Below, one piece after another: positions 25,901 through 33,960 of a DNA stretch of 64,000 nt (positions are counted from its first letter, which is position 1; every line of letters starts with the position of its first letter). The stretch spans positions 248,001-312,000 of the forward strand of contig CAWAPQ010000002.1 in the NCBI GenBank assembly GCA_963783965.1, given 5' to 3'. A program made the position numbers and the translations under genes. The stretch comes from Bog-473 sp963783965 (GTDB lineage: Bacteria; Actinomycetota; Acidimicrobiia; Acidimicrobiales; RAAP-2). The notes beneath the pieces were generated by a model, which did no database searches, was not told the DNA's origin, and saw only the letters and a list, made by a program, of their open reading frames with translations.

Positions 25901-26576
25901 GGATCCCGGTTGGGGCGGTGCCAAGGTGGCGATCCCCGAGACCGAGTTCGACAAGGCCCAGCGCCTGGCCTTCGAGAAGGAGATGCTCGGTCTCTACGTG
26001 AGCGACCACCCGCTCATGGGCTATGAGGCCGCCATGGCCCGGTACACCGACTGCACGCTGTCGGACATGCGGGAGGACGACACGGCCGTCGGGGACCGGG
26101 CCCCGGTCCGGTCCGTCGGCGGCGTGGTGACGGACCTGCGGCGCTCGTACACCAAGAAGGGCGACCTCATGGCCCGCTTCGTGTTGGAAGACCTGCAGGC
26201 GGCGATGGAGGTCTTCGTCTTTCCCAAGACCATGGCCGAGTACGGCGCCTTCATCGAGAACGACGCCATCCTGGTCGTGCGGGGCCGGCTCGACACCCGT
26301 GAGGAGGAGCCCAAGATCGTCTGCATGGAGGTCTCCCGCCCCATCCTGGAGAGGGGTCAGGAGGATCTGCACATCACGCTGCCCCTCGGGGTGCTGACCG
26401 ACGCCAAGGTCGACGGGTTGAAGGACGTGCTGAGCGGGCACCCCGGGCCCTCACCGGTGCTGCTGCACGTCGGGGCCAAGGTGCTGCGGCTCCCGCCGGA
26501 GTTCAATGTGGACTGTCGCAACGGCCTGGTGGGGGAGCTCAAGCGCCTGCTCGGCCAGAGCGCGGTCCTCTCCTGA
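22992..26576 (+). CDS. dnaE: DNA polymerase III alpha subunit DnaE
   Basis: The 1194-aa replicative polymerase catalytic subunit. An N-terminal PHP domain opens with 'FTHLHTHTEFSMLDG' and 'GITDHGNMYGVLDFY' with its His/Asp metal ligands largely kept. The polymerase palm holds 'GPGRGSAAG' and the catalytic Asp pair in 'PDIDMDFDE' (about 419-427). 'YQESVMRVAQKFAGYSLEEAD' and 'FNKSHSYGYGLVAYQTAWLKAHYP' mark the fingers. Tandem helix-hairpin-helix and an OB fold ('VGGVVTDLRRSYTKKGDLMA') follow. Length and PHP form fit actinobacterial DnaE1. A TAGATT box at 22925-22930 could be its -10. Confidence 0.97.
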   Translation: MSERSFTHLHTHTEFSMLDGAARVGDLVAAAVADGQPALGITDHGNMYGVLDFYKACRDQGVVPIIGTESYMAGESRLERPVRRGRVDDTGGDVDGGQKLYYHLTLLAETVQGYRNLMQLSSAAYLEGYYYKPRVDWELLERHHDGLIATTGCLGGVVLQSLLAGDVEGAEKKAARLQDIFGRDNLFVELQDHGIADQHRTNPQLIEIARRLDAPLLATNDSHYTHREDAVAHDALLCVQTGALLSDTNRFKFEGTEHYLKTAAEMRHLFRDVPEACDNTLLIAERADVQIELGKPSLPEFPVPDQFKGETYEERALAYLRDLTYGGARERYGASLPEDVVERLDYELGVIGNMGFAAYFLVVWDLIRFARDSNIRVGPGRGSAAGCCVAYCLKIVDLDPIRYDLLFERFLNPGRKQMPDIDMDFDERYRADVMRYAAEKYGSDRVAQVITFSTIKARAAVRDAARVLGKPYIVGDRIAKAMPPLVMGRDTPLHACITKTDGHEEGFAAAAELRTMRDTDPDAKEVIEVALGLEGLRRQDGIHAAAVVISRDPLTDYLPIQRKPEAGGVPEDAPIVTQYEMHGVEDLGLLKMDFLGLRNLSVMERALDLIEAETGERPDIDGVDLADEPTLEMLRRAESIGVFQLEGAAMRQTLRALAPTSFDDVAALVALYRPGPMAANMHRDYPELKNGRKELTYLHPDIEPILKDTYGLMLYQESVMRVAQKFAGYSLEEADNLRKACGKKIRKLIAAEREKFIAGCITEGYGEELGTQLFDIIEPFADYAFNKSHSYGYGLVAYQTAWLKAHYPVEYMSALLTSVKDNKDKTAVYLAECRSMGIDVLVPDVNRSVAEFAPDRIGDGEGGEPAPAIVFGLAAVRNVGESLVERIVAERNANGRFEDIFDFCARVDPVVLNKRTMESLVKGGAFDSLGHPRQGLCLVLESVVDRTLERRKEQDLGITSLFAAFEDEQTDPGWGGAKVAIPETEFDKAQRLAFEKEMLGLYVSDHPLMGYEAAMARYTDCTLSDMREDDTAVGDRAPVRSVGGVVTDLRRSYTKKGDLMARFVLEDLQAAMEVFVFPKTMAEYGAFIENDAILVVRGRLDTREEEPKIVCMEVSRPILERGQEDLHITLPLGVLTDAKVDGLKDVLSGHPGPSPVLLHVGAKVLRLPPEFNVDCRNGLVGELKRLLGQSAVLS

Positions 26577-26586
26577 GCACGCGGCC

Positions 26587-26605
26587 GGGGCGTCAGAAAC
26601 GCCCT
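26587..26605 (+). terminator. Candidate terminator after dnaE
   Basis: GGGCGT (26588-26593) pairs with ACGCCC (26599-26604) around a 5-base loop, starting 12 bases after the dnaE stop. A T-rich tail is not evident. Confidence 0.45.
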
Positions 26606-26690
26606 CTGAACTGGTCCGATGCGGCGGTGGGCGGGCTCGACCCGTCACCCTGAGGGTCGGCCCGGTTGGGAACGCGATCAAGACAACCAG

Positions 26691-26702
26691 TAGACTGACC
26701 TC
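26691..26702 (+). promoter_or_regulatory. TAGACT -10 box, apparently leaderless start
   Basis: TAGACT at 26691-26696 is followed by six bases and then ATG 26703. A loose -35 (TTGGGA, 26666-26671) lies 19 bases upstream. With this spacing transcription should begin at or next to the A of ATG. Confidence 0.5.
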
Positions 26703-27375
26703 ATGCCGATCGTAGTGAGCACCAAGGATTGCACTGCGCTCAGCGACGCTGAGCTGGTCGAAATGGCGGACCTTTGTGCGGACCGGCCACCCGGGTTCGA
26801 CATCGGTTACCTCTCCAAAGAGCGTGAGGCCTGGGTGCTCATCACCCAGGCGCGGGAGGGGAACAAGCTGCGGGGGTACTCGTTCTGCACCCTCGAGCGC
26901 ATCGGGGGGACCCCCTCGTTGCTGGTCGGGCTCGCGCTGGTCGACCGCACCTCACGTGCCGAGGCGGCGCTCAAGGGCATCATGGCGGACCAGTACCGCC
27001 GGGCCCTGCTCGCCTTCCCGGACGAGGATGTCCTCCTGGGCACCCGCCTCCTGACACCCGAGGGTTTCCGTGCCTTCAACGGGCTGCAGGACGTCGTGCC
27101 CTTCCCGGGTCACAAGAGCTCGGGCGAGGAGCGCGGCGTGGGCGCGGCGCCTGTCGAAGCGCTTCGGCTGCGAGAGCCGCCTGGACGATCGCACCTTCGT
27201 CCTGAAGGGCGACGGCTCCGTTGCCGGTGGCCTGGACTTCTTCGCCCCCAAGGTCAAGATCCCCGAGGGTGTCGAGACCCACTTCGACAGTTTCAAGGCG
27301 GACCGCGGCGATCGCCTGGTTGCCTTTGGCTGGGCGATGGCCGAGGACCTGGCCGGGGGCAAGCTCGGCCGCTGA
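26703..27375 (+). pseudogene. Unrecognised protein gene with one frame break
   Basis: From ATG 26703 about 145 residues read well ('MPIVVSTKDCTALSDAELVE', 'AWVLITQAREGNKLRGYSFC', 'GLALVDRTSRAEAALKGIM') and then turn into Arg/Pro-rich nonsense. The +1 frame takes over at once with 'AWARRLSKRFGCESRLDDRT', 'GGLDFFAPKVKIPEG' and 'DRLVAFGWAMAEDLAGGKLGR' to TGA 27373-27375. Removing one G near 27131-27138 gives a single protein of about 223 aa. I do not recognise the family; the first half has a faint acetyltransferase-like look but no acetyl-CoA motif that I can defend. The promoter and start look functional, so a sequence error is more likely than decay. Confidence 0.6.
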
Positions 27376-27420
27376 GTCCGAACCGGCGAGAGCCGGCTCA
27401 GGTGGAGGGGCTTCCGGCCG

Positions 27421-28260
27421 TCACCCCCGCGGGAGGACGGCCGCGCACACCTTGTAGCAATGGCCGTCCCGGGGGGGACTGACCGTCACCAGGAGATACT
27501 GCGGCTCGAATCCGAGCGCAGTGGCCAGGCTCTTCCCGCTCAGACGCTCGCGTCGGGCCGCGTCGAGGGCGCGGGCCGCATTGCGGTCCTCCACCGGGAG
27601 CCAGACGTCGTCGCGGTCCCACCCGAAGCGGACCCAGGTCGTGCCGTCGGCCTGCCGCCGGATCAGCTGGGGCCGCCGCGTCGGCTCAATGAGCGCCACC
27701 GAGGGCCGGAAGCCCCGGAACTCCCAGTAGGGGGCGGAGGGCCCCGGGAACCCCAGGAGGGGTCCGTCGGGGGCTGCGACCAGCCGTCGCAGGAGCTTGC
27801 GGAGATGCCGTCCTCTCAGGGTGCCGACGTGGCGGGGGAGGTCGGCGACGGTGGTTGCTTCGGGTCGAGCCAGGTCGTCGCGCTCGGGATCGTCCGCCAG
27901 CGTGACCTCCACGACATCGAAGGTGCTGATGTCCGGTTCGTGACCCTCGGGCCAGGGCACGCGCACCCGCATGACCGTGCGCGTGGCCAGGTCGACGACG
28001 GTGGTGTCCTCGATGGTGGATGACAGCACCAGCAGATGGAGGGTGGAGCCGCCGGCCGTCGGGACGCGTTCGGTGCGGCGGGACGATCGACGGAGAAGGC
28101 GCGTGGGATCGGTGGCCGTCGTCGCCCGGCGCGCCTCGGACGTGGTCCCGGCGTCGTCCGGTCCCTGCTGTTGATCGGTGCGGTCCCGGTCCTCGTCGGG
28201 GACGCCACCGGCAGCACCCACGCTGCCGTTCGTCTCCGAATCCATGTAAGGCCCGCTCAT
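27421..28260 (-). CDS. Hypothetical protein
   Basis: A 279-aa protein I cannot assign. The first 60 residues are acidic and polar without structure ('DEDRDRTDQQQGPDD'). The rest alternates short strands and loops: 'STLHLLVLSSTIEDTTVVDLATRTVMRVRVP', 'APYWEFRGFRPSVALIEPTRRPQLIRR', 'TWVRFGWDRDDVWLPVED' and a C-terminal 'LGFEPQYLLVTVSPPRDGHCYKVCAAVLPR'. No membrane segment or catalytic motif is evident. Its ATG overlaps the stop of the upstream yyaL-like gene (ATGA), so the two are co-transcribed; the overlap is the best hint about its context. An alternative ATG lies at 28245. Confidence 0.7.
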   Translation of the reverse strand: MSGPYMDSETNGSVGAAGGVPDEDRDRTDQQQGPDDAGTTSEARRATTATDPTRLLRRSSRRTERVPTAGGSTLHLLVLSSTIEDTTVVDLATRTVMRVRVPWPEGHEPDISTFDVVEVTLADDPERDDLARPEATTVADLPRHVGTLRGRHLRKLLRRLVAAPDGPLLGFPGPSAPYWEFRGFRPSVALIEPTRRPQLIRRQADGTTWVRFGWDRDDVWLPVEDRNAARALDAARRERLSGKSLATALGFEPQYLLVTVSPPRDGHCYKVCAAVLPRG

Positions 28261-30317
28261 CTGATCAGTGACTCCAACTGGCCAGCCAGGGTAGCGGTGT
28301 CCGCCGCGGGCATCTGGCACGAGCGCCCCTGGCAGACGTAGGCCAGGCCGGGTTCGGGGGGCCGCTCCTCGAAGAGCGGTCCGGCGTCGGGCTCGCCCCA
28401 CGCGACGACGGCGGCGGGGAGCCAGTTGCGGCGCACCTCGGCGAGCAGGTCCGGGCGTTCGCCCGTGATCACGATCTCGTTGCGCCCGCTCCACATGGGC
28501 ATGGCCGCCACAAGGTCGGCCAGCGCGCCGGGATGCCGTTCCAGCAGCGGCCCTGCCAGCGCCACGGTGCGCTCGATCGCCCCTTGGACCCTCGGATCGT
28601 CGACGAAGGCGTCGGCGTGCAAGAGCGCGGCGACGGCGACGGAATTGGAGGCGGGCACCGCACCGTCGAGGAACTCCTTCGGACGAACGACGAGCGCCTC
28701 GGCGTCGCTGCCCGTGCTGAAGAACCCGCCGGCGTCGTCATCCCAGAACAGGTCGAGGAGCTGATGGACCGACCGGACCGCCCGCTCGCGCCACGCGAGC
28801 TCACCCGTCCATTCGGACAGCCGGAAGGACGCCTCGGCGAGCCAGGCGTAGTCCGCCGCCACGGCCAGATGGCGCGCCCGCCCACCCTGCCAGCTCCGCA
28901 TCAGCCGTCCGTCCACGTACATGGAGGCCCAGAGAAATTCGCCGATCTCCTCGGCACGGCGGCCGTAGTCCGCGCGTCCGGTCGCCGCCGCCACCTCGGC
29001 CAAGGTGGCGGCCGCCATGGCGTTCCACTCGCACAGCACCTTCTCGTCCCGCGCCGGCTGGACGCGGGTCGCCCGCGCCGCCGCCAGCAGGACGCGAGCC
29101 TCCTCCACCTCGGGCGGGCGGGCCAGCGGCGCGCCGACGGGGCGGACCGGAATGGAGCGTCCTTCCCAATTGCCACCGGCCGTGATTCCGTACCAGTCGG
29201 CCGCGGGGCCCTCGAGCGACGGGGGGAGGATCTGGTGCAACTCTTCGACCGTGAACGTGGCGTGCGCGCCCTCCACGCCCCCGGCGTCGGCGTCGAAGGA
29301 CGAATAGAGCGCGCCCTCCGGCGTCGAGAGGTCCCGCAGCACGAAGTCCAGCGTCTCGGTGACCACACCGAGATAGTCGCCCCGTCCACCGTCCTGCCAC
29401 GCATGCAGGTAGGCCCGGGCCAGCTGCGCCTGGTCGGTCAGCATCTTCTCGAAATGCGGGACCAGCCAGTGGGCGTCGGTCGAGTAACGACAGAACCCGC
29501 CGACGAGGTGGTCGTAGATGCCGCCGGCCGCCATGCCGTCCAGGGTGCGCAGGCCCATGTGGCGGGCGTGGGCCGCGTCGGATCCTCCCCGCCGGGCACG
29601 CCGCAGGCAGAGCTCGACCAGGGTCGGTCGGGGGAACTTCGGCGCGGGACCGAAGCCGCCCCATTCGGGATCGAACCCCGGCGCCAGCCCGGCGACCACC
29701 TGCTCGACGAGGACATCGGGGTCGGGCCCGTCCTGCACGGGCGCACCCGCCAGGCGCAGCGCAGGCCCACGACCAGGACCGCCCCCGCCCACCTCCTCGC
29801 TGAGCGCCTCCGCCAAGCGGAGCTCGCGCTGGACGGCACCCACGAGCGCGTCAGCCTGCTCGAGCACCTGCGCCCGCTCGTTGGTCCAGGCGTCCGCGAG
29901 CGCCTGGACCACGCGACGGAACGACGGCATCCCCTGGCGCTCCACAGGCGGAAAGTAGGTGCCGGCGTAGAAGGGGCGCCCGTCGGGGGTGCAGAAGACG
30001 GACATGGGCCAGCCGCCGGAACCGGTCAGGGCCTGGGTGGCGGCCATGTAGACCGCATCGAGATCGGGACGCTCCTCGCGGTCGACCTTGATCGAAATGA
30101 AGGACTTGGCCAGGTCCGCTGCGGCATCGGGATCCTCGAAACTCTCGTGGGCCATGACGTGACACCAGTGGCACGAGGCGTAGCCGATGGAGACGAAGAG
30201 GGGCTTGTCCTCGTCACGGGCCCTCCGCAAGGCCTCGTCTCCCCAGGGGAACCAGGCAACCGGATTGTCGGCATGCTGGCGGAGATACGGGCTGGTCTCA
30301 TCGGCCAGGTGGTTCAC
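28257..30317 (-). CDS. Thioredoxin-domain protein of the YyaL/spermatogenesis-associated 20 family
   Basis: A 686-aa protein. It begins 'NHLADETSPYLRQHADNPVAW' and has a thioredoxin-like domain (DUF255) with 'IGYASCHWCHVMAHESFEDP' carrying the CxxC, 'KVDREERPDLDAVYM' and 'GGWPMSVFCTPDGRPFYAGTYFP'. The long remainder resembles an (alpha/alpha)6 sugar-epimerase or cellobiose-epimerase-like barrel ('GGIYDHLVGGFCRYSTDAHW', 'PHFEKMLTDQAQLARAY', 'DEKVLCEWNAMAAATLAE'). The biochemical role of the family is not established. Start is GTG 30317; it diverges from the SDR gene across 67 bases. Confidence 0.92.
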   Translation of the reverse strand: MNHLADETSPYLRQHADNPVAWFPWGDEALRRARDEDKPLFVSIGYASCHWCHVMAHESFEDPDAAADLAKSFISIKVDREERPDLDAVYMAATQALTGSGGWPMSVFCTPDGRPFYAGTYFPPVERQGMPSFRRVVQALADAWTNERAQVLEQADALVGAVQRELRLAEALSEEVGGGGPGRGPALRLAGAPVQDGPDPDVLVEQVVAGLAPGFDPEWGGFGPAPKFPRPTLVELCLRRARRGGSDAAHARHMGLRTLDGMAAGGIYDHLVGGFCRYSTDAHWLVPHFEKMLTDQAQLARAYLHAWQDGGRGDYLGVVTETLDFVLRDLSTPEGALYSSFDADAGGVEGAHATFTVEELHQILPPSLEGPAADWYGITAGGNWEGRSIPVRPVGAPLARPPEVEEARVLLAAARATRVQPARDEKVLCEWNAMAAATLAEVAAATGRADYGRRAEEIGEFLWASMYVDGRLMRSWQGGRARHLAVAADYAWLAEASFRLSEWTGELAWRERAVRSVHQLLDLFWDDDAGGFFSTGSDAEALVVRPKEFLDGAVPASNSVAVAALLHADAFVDDPRVQGAIERTVALAGPLLERHPGALADLVAAMPMWSGRNEIVITGERPDLLAEVRRNWLPAAVVAWGEPDAGPLFEERPPEPGLAYVCQGRSCQMPAADTATLAGQLESLIR

Positions 30318-30384
30318 TGCCGCGATGCTAGGGCTCCCGCCCCGGACGGCCGCACACGGCCGGTGCCGTGCAAGGCTCCAGGCC

Positions 30385-31155
30385 ATGGAGCTCGAACTCA
30401 ACGGAAAGACCGCACTGATCACCGGGGCCAGCCGGGGCATCGGCCTGGCCATGGCCGCTCGCTTCGCCGAGGCCGGCGCAAACGTCATGCTCACCTCGCG
30501 CAAAGCCGCCGACCTGGCCGACGCCGCCGCGGGCCTCGTCGCCGGGGGCGCAAACGAGGAGCAGCTGGCCTGGACGGCGGCCCATGTCGGCAAGCCCGAG
30601 GACGCGCCGTCCTGTGTGGCCGAGACGCTCGACCGTTTCGGTCGGCTCGACATCCTGGTCAACAACGCCGGCACCAATCCGTACTTCGGGCCGATGATCG
30701 ACATCGACGTGGCGCGGGCGCAGAAGACGTTCGAGGTGAACCAGCTCGCCATCCTCGTGTGGACGGCCGCCGCCGTGAAGGCGGGCCTCCGCGGCTCGGT
30801 CATCAACATGGCCTCCGTCGGGGGGCTCGGGGTCGAACCCGGCATCGGTTGGTACAACGTGACGAAGGCGGCGGTCCTCCACATCACCCGGCAGCTCTCC
30901 TTCGAGCTGGCACCGGACGTCCGGGTCAACGCGCTGGCGCCGGGCCTGGTCAAGACGAAGCTGGCGGCCGCGCTGTGGGAGGGCCCGGGGGAGGACCGCG
31001 TCGCCGCCCACATCCCGCTGCGCCGGCTGGGCCTGCCCGACGACATCGCCACCGCTGCGCTGTTCCTGGCCTCCGATGCGGCCTCGTGGATCACCGGGCA
31101 GACGTTCGTCGTGGACGGCGGCACGACGGTGCAACCCTCGGGGGGCGTGGTCTGA
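30385..31155 (+). CDS. Short-chain dehydrogenase/reductase
   Basis: A 256-aa classical SDR. The NAD(P) loop is 'ALITGASRGIGLAMA', followed by 'DILVNNAGTNPYFG' and the catalytic triad region: Ser in 'INMASVGGLG' and Tyr/Lys in 'WYNVTKAAVLHIT'. 'VRVNALAPGLVKTKLA' and 'ASWITGQTFVVDGG' close the fold. An Arg after the glycine loop (TSRK) favours NADP. The substrate cannot be read from sequence. It lies just upstream of an ECF41-controlled unit but has its own start in the divergent gap. Confidence 0.9.
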   Translation: MELELNGKTALITGASRGIGLAMAARFAEAGANVMLTSRKAADLADAAAGLVAGGANEEQLAWTAAHVGKPEDAPSCVAETLDRFGRLDILVNNAGTNPYFGPMIDIDVARAQKTFEVNQLAILVWTAAAVKAGLRGSVINMASVGGLGVEPGIGWYNVTKAAVLHITRQLSFELAPDVRVNALAPGLVKTKLAAALWEGPGEDRVAAHIPLRRLGLPDDIATAALFLASDAASWITGQTFVVDGGTTVQPSGGVV

Positions 31156-31184
31156 TCCGACGGCAGCCCCGCCGGCCCGTGCCA

Positions 31185-31211
31185 TGTCACACCTCGGCGC
31201 CCTGTCCCGTC
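31185..31211 (+). promoter_or_regulatory. ECF41-type sigma factor target promoter
   Basis: TGTCACA at 31185-31191 is followed, after exactly 16 bases, by CGTC at 31208-31211. This matches, as I recall it, the promoter described for ECF41 sigma factors. It lies just upstream of the AhpD-like gene and the ECF41 gene itself, so the pair is probably autoregulated. Confidence 0.75.
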
Positions 31212-31256
31212 TGAAAGAGGGTACAGAGCATGCAGGGAGCAGATGAAGGGAGAGCC

Positions 31257-31838
31257 ATGGCTCACGTCCCATTGCAGGAGCACCCCCGGGGGGTCGTGGC
31301 CCGTTTGGCCACCCGGTACACCAAGCGCCGCTTCGGCCGGATGGTCGAGCCCATGGCGGCGGCATCGCACCATCCCGGGGTCCTGGTGGCAATGGGCAGC
31401 CTCGAGACGGCGGTCCAATTCGGTTGGAAGAAGCTCGATCCCACCTTGCGCTGGCTCGCCGTGCAGGCCACCGGCATGCAGATCGGGTGCTCGTGGTGCG
31501 TCGACTACGGCTATTACGAAGGGATGCACCGGGGCATCGACCCGGCCAAGGTGCGGGCCGTCGGCGACTGGCGCACCAGCGATCGCTTCGACGAGCGCGA
31601 GCGGGTGGTGCTCGAGTACGCCGAGACGGCGACCGCGAGCCCGGCCGAGGTCTCCGAGGAACTGGCCGCCCGGATCCGGGCCCACCTGAGTGATGCGGAG
31701 TTCGTCGAGCTCGCCGGCTGGGTGGCGCTCGAGAACTTCCGGTCCCGCTTCAACGCCGGGTTGGGGCTGCGCAGCCAGGGCTTCTCGGAGGACTGCGAGA
31801 TCCCGGTGCGGGTGGCCGGCACGGATGCCGTCGCCTGA
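31257..31838 (+). CDS. Carboxymuconolactone decarboxylase/AhpD-like protein (ECF41 partner)
   Basis: A 193-aa helical protein of the AhpD-like superfamily. The redox motif is 'GCSWCVDYG' with C78 and C81 (CxxC), preceded by 'LRWLAVQATGMQ' and followed by 'ERERVVLEYAETATASPAEVS' and 'VELAGWVALENFRSRFNAGLG', typical of the family. The His that often follows the CxxC in peroxidase members is not seen, so peroxidase activity is uncertain. ECF41 sigma factors are characteristically coupled to such genes. ATG 31257 follows GAAGGGAGAG; ATG 31230 is an alternative. The gene overlaps the sigma gene by 14 bases. Confidence 0.88.
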   Translation: MAHVPLQEHPRGVVARLATRYTKRRFGRMVEPMAAASHHPGVLVAMGSLETAVQFGWKKLDPTLRWLAVQATGMQIGCSWCVDYGYYEGMHRGIDPAKVRAVGDWRTSDRFDERERVVLEYAETATASPAEVSEELAARIRAHLSDAEFVELAGWVALENFRSRFNAGLGLRSQGFSEDCEIPVRVAGTDAVA

Positions 31839-32718
31839 TCTCGAGGCCGATGCGGCCGCCTTCGAGGAGTGGCGCTCGCTGCTCTTCGGCATCGCCTATC
31901 GCATGCTGGGCAGCGCCGCCGACGCGGAGGACGTCGTCCAGGACGCATCCATCCGCTGGCTGCGCCGGAGCGAGGGGCAGATCCAATCAGTGCGTGCCTA
32001 TCTCGTGACGATCGTCACCCGCCTCTGCCTCGACCAACTCAGTTCGGCCCGGTCCACCCGCGTGACCTACGCGGGCCCGTGGCTGCCCGAGCCGGTGGTC
32101 GTCGAGGAGGCGGCGGCCGAGCAGGCGGACTCCCTCTCGCTCGCATTCCTCGTCCTGTTGGAGGAGCTGACACCGCGCGAGCGGGCCGCGTACCTGTTGC
32201 ACGACATCTTCGGCTACTCCTTCGAGGAGGTGGGCCGTTCCCTGGGCGGCTCGCCGGCGGCCGCCCGCCAGCTCGGGGCCCGGGCGCGCAAGCGGATCGA
32301 GGAGCGACGGCAGCGTTTCGACGCCGACCTGCGACAGGGCCGGGCGTTGACGGACCGCTTCCTGGTGGCCTGCGCCACCGGGGACCTGTCGGGGCTCCTG
32401 TCCATGCTCTCCGACGACATCGTGGTCTGGACCGATGGCGGAGGCAAGGTGCGCGCTGCCATGCGCCCGGTGGTCGGCCCGTACCGCAGCTCGAGGTTCC
32501 TCTTGAACGTGGCCAAGAAGTTGCGCGGCCTCCCGCAAGCCACCTTGCTCAACGGTCAGCCGGCGACCGTCTTCCTGGACGGTGACGTCGTCGTGGCCGC
32601 CCTCGTCCTCGACATCATGGACGGTTCCATCGTCGGCGTCCGCGCCGTGACGAACCCGGACAAGCTGGCACGGCTCAGTGCGCGCCTGCCGGCCGGCACC
32701 GCCGAAGAACTGGCTTGA
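31825..32718 (+). CDS. sigJ: ECF41-family sigma factor with fused SnoaL-like domain (SigJ-like)
   Basis: A 297-aa extracytoplasmic-function sigma factor. Region 2 reads 'FGIAYRMLGSAADAEDVVQDASIRWL', region 4 'LTPRERAAYLLHDIFGYSFEEVGRSLGGSP' (about 115-144). A C-terminal SnoaL-like domain replaces a separate anti-sigma factor. The three ECF41 hallmarks are present: WLPEP (86-90) in the linker, DGGGK (204-208) and NPDKL (277-281). In this group the fused domain tunes sigma activity instead of an anti-sigma factor. It is translated from an ATG inside the end of the AhpD-like gene. Confidence 0.92.
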   Translation: MPSPDLEADAAAFEEWRSLLFGIAYRMLGSAADAEDVVQDASIRWLRRSEGQIQSVRAYLVTIVTRLCLDQLSSARSTRVTYAGPWLPEPVVVEEAAAEQADSLSLAFLVLLEELTPRERAAYLLHDIFGYSFEEVGRSLGGSPAAARQLGARARKRIEERRQRFDADLRQGRALTDRFLVACATGDLSGLLSMLSDDIVVWTDGGGKVRAAMRPVVGPYRSSRFLLNVAKKLRGLPQATLLNGQPATVFLDGDVVVAALVLDIMDGSIVGVRAVTNPDKLARLSARLPAGTAEELA

Positions 32719-32751
32719 GGCAGGAACGGCGACCGACGCGACGGCGGACAC

Positions 32752-33939
32752 TCAGGACGGGTCGAGGGCGCGGCGTCGGATCTTGCCCGCCGCCGTGCGG
32801 GGGAGGTCGTCGACGAGCACGAGCTCCTTGGGGGCCGCCCAAGGAGCCATGCCGTCCGTGACCATCTGACGGAGCTCGTCGAGCGAGGGGCCGCCCTCGG
32901 TGGGCACGACCCAGGCCACCACTCGCTCGCCCCACTCGGGGTCCGGCCGCTTCCAGACCGCGACCTCGGCCACGCCGGGATGGCCCATCAGGATGCGTTC
33001 GACCGCGTCGGGCCAGACCTTCTCCGCACCCGTCGTGATGACGTCGCCCATCCGACCCGAGACGACGAGCTTGCCTTCCTCGTCGAGGTGACCGGCATCG
33101 CCGGTGGCGAACCAGTCCCGCGCCCCGTCGGGTCCCACGACCCGTCCGTCGTCGCCGCTGCGATAGCAACGGAGCAACATGGGGGCCCGGATCAGGATCT
33201 CGCCGTTGCTGTCACTGTCCCCATCATCATCGGCGCCATCGCCGGGCCGGCTCCGCGGCGAGGAACGGAACGACACCTCCACCCCGTCCAACGGCCATCC
33301 GTCGTAGACGACACCCGAGCCCGTCTCGGTCGAGCCGTAGGTGGCGACGACGTTGGGCGGCAACAGGTCGGGCACCCGGCTGCCGCCGAGGAGGACACAG
33401 GTGAAGACCGAGGGGTCGACGCGCTGGAGCGCGGTCGCCACCAACGACACGTGCGACACCCGGCCCGAGCGCCCCGCCGCCTCGACGGCTTCGGCCTCGA
33501 AGCCGGGCAGGACGACAAGGGAGGTGCCGGTGACGATCGAACGTGTGACGACGGCGAGGCCGCCGATGTGGGCGAGCGGGAGGCAGGCCAACCACGCGTG
33601 CCGGTCGGGGTCGACGCCGAGTCGCGCCGATGTCGCCTCCGCCGAGGCCGCAATGGCGTCGTGCGTGAGGACGACACCTCTGGGTTGACCCGAGGTCCCC
33701 GACGTCGCGACGACCACAGCGTCGCCGTCCTCGACGCCGACGCCGCCGGCCAGCGCATGCTGTTCTCCGTCCGAGCCGACAATCCGCGTCGGGCGGAGCG
33801 CGTCGAGCAGCACCTGGCGCGCGACGGGGGGAAGCCGTGGATCGAGCGGAGCCGCGGCATCGCCGGTGTCCCAAATGGCCCGGAGAGCATCGACGAAGCC
33901 GATGCCGCCGGGGAGGTCGAGTGCGACGAGCTCAGGCAC
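32752..33939 (-). CDS. menE: o-Succinylbenzoate--CoA ligase-like acyl-adenylating enzyme MenE
   Basis: An AMP-forming ligase of about 395 aa, expected to activate o-succinylbenzoate for menaquinone synthesis. Core motifs are 'VVATSGTSGQPRGVVLTHDA' (P-loop-like A3), 'LPLAHIGGLAV', 'ATYGSTETGSG', 'DWFATGDAGHLDEEGKLVVSGRMGDVITTGAEKVWP' (region about 285-320) and the catalytic Lys in 'RTAAGKIRRRAL'. The surrounding menB, menA, menH and menD support the name over a generic acyl-CoA synthetase. Start is uncertain: GTG 33939 avoids overlap with menB, while ATG 33990 would overlap the divergent menB start by 30 bases. An acidic insert 'DGADDDGDSDSNG' is unusual. Confidence 0.87.
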   Translation of the reverse strand: MPELVALDLPGGIGFVDALRAIWDTGDAAAPLDPRLPPVARQVLLDALRPTRIVGSDGEQHALAGGVGVEDGDAVVVATSGTSGQPRGVVLTHDAIAASAEATSARLGVDPDRHAWLACLPLAHIGGLAVVTRSIVTGTSLVVLPGFEAEAVEAAGRSGRVSHVSLVATALQRVDPSVFTCVLLGGSRVPDLLPPNVVATYGSTETGSGVVYDGWPLDGVEVSFRSSPRSRPGDGADDDGDSDSNGEILIRAPMLLRCYRSGDDGRVVGPDGARDWFATGDAGHLDEEGKLVVSGRMGDVITTGAEKVWPDAVERILMGHPGVAEVAVWKRPDPEWGERVVAWVVPTEGGPSLDELRQMVTDGMAPWAAPKELVLVDDLPRTAAGKIRRRALDPS

Positions 33940-33960
33940 CGGCCAGTAGCGTAGGTCGCC

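Noticed and set aside
28533..31214. Long forward open frame (about 893 codons) across the yyaL-like and SDR genes
   Set aside because: It is rich in Arg, Gly, Pro and His without motifs, and the real genes on both strands explain the region.
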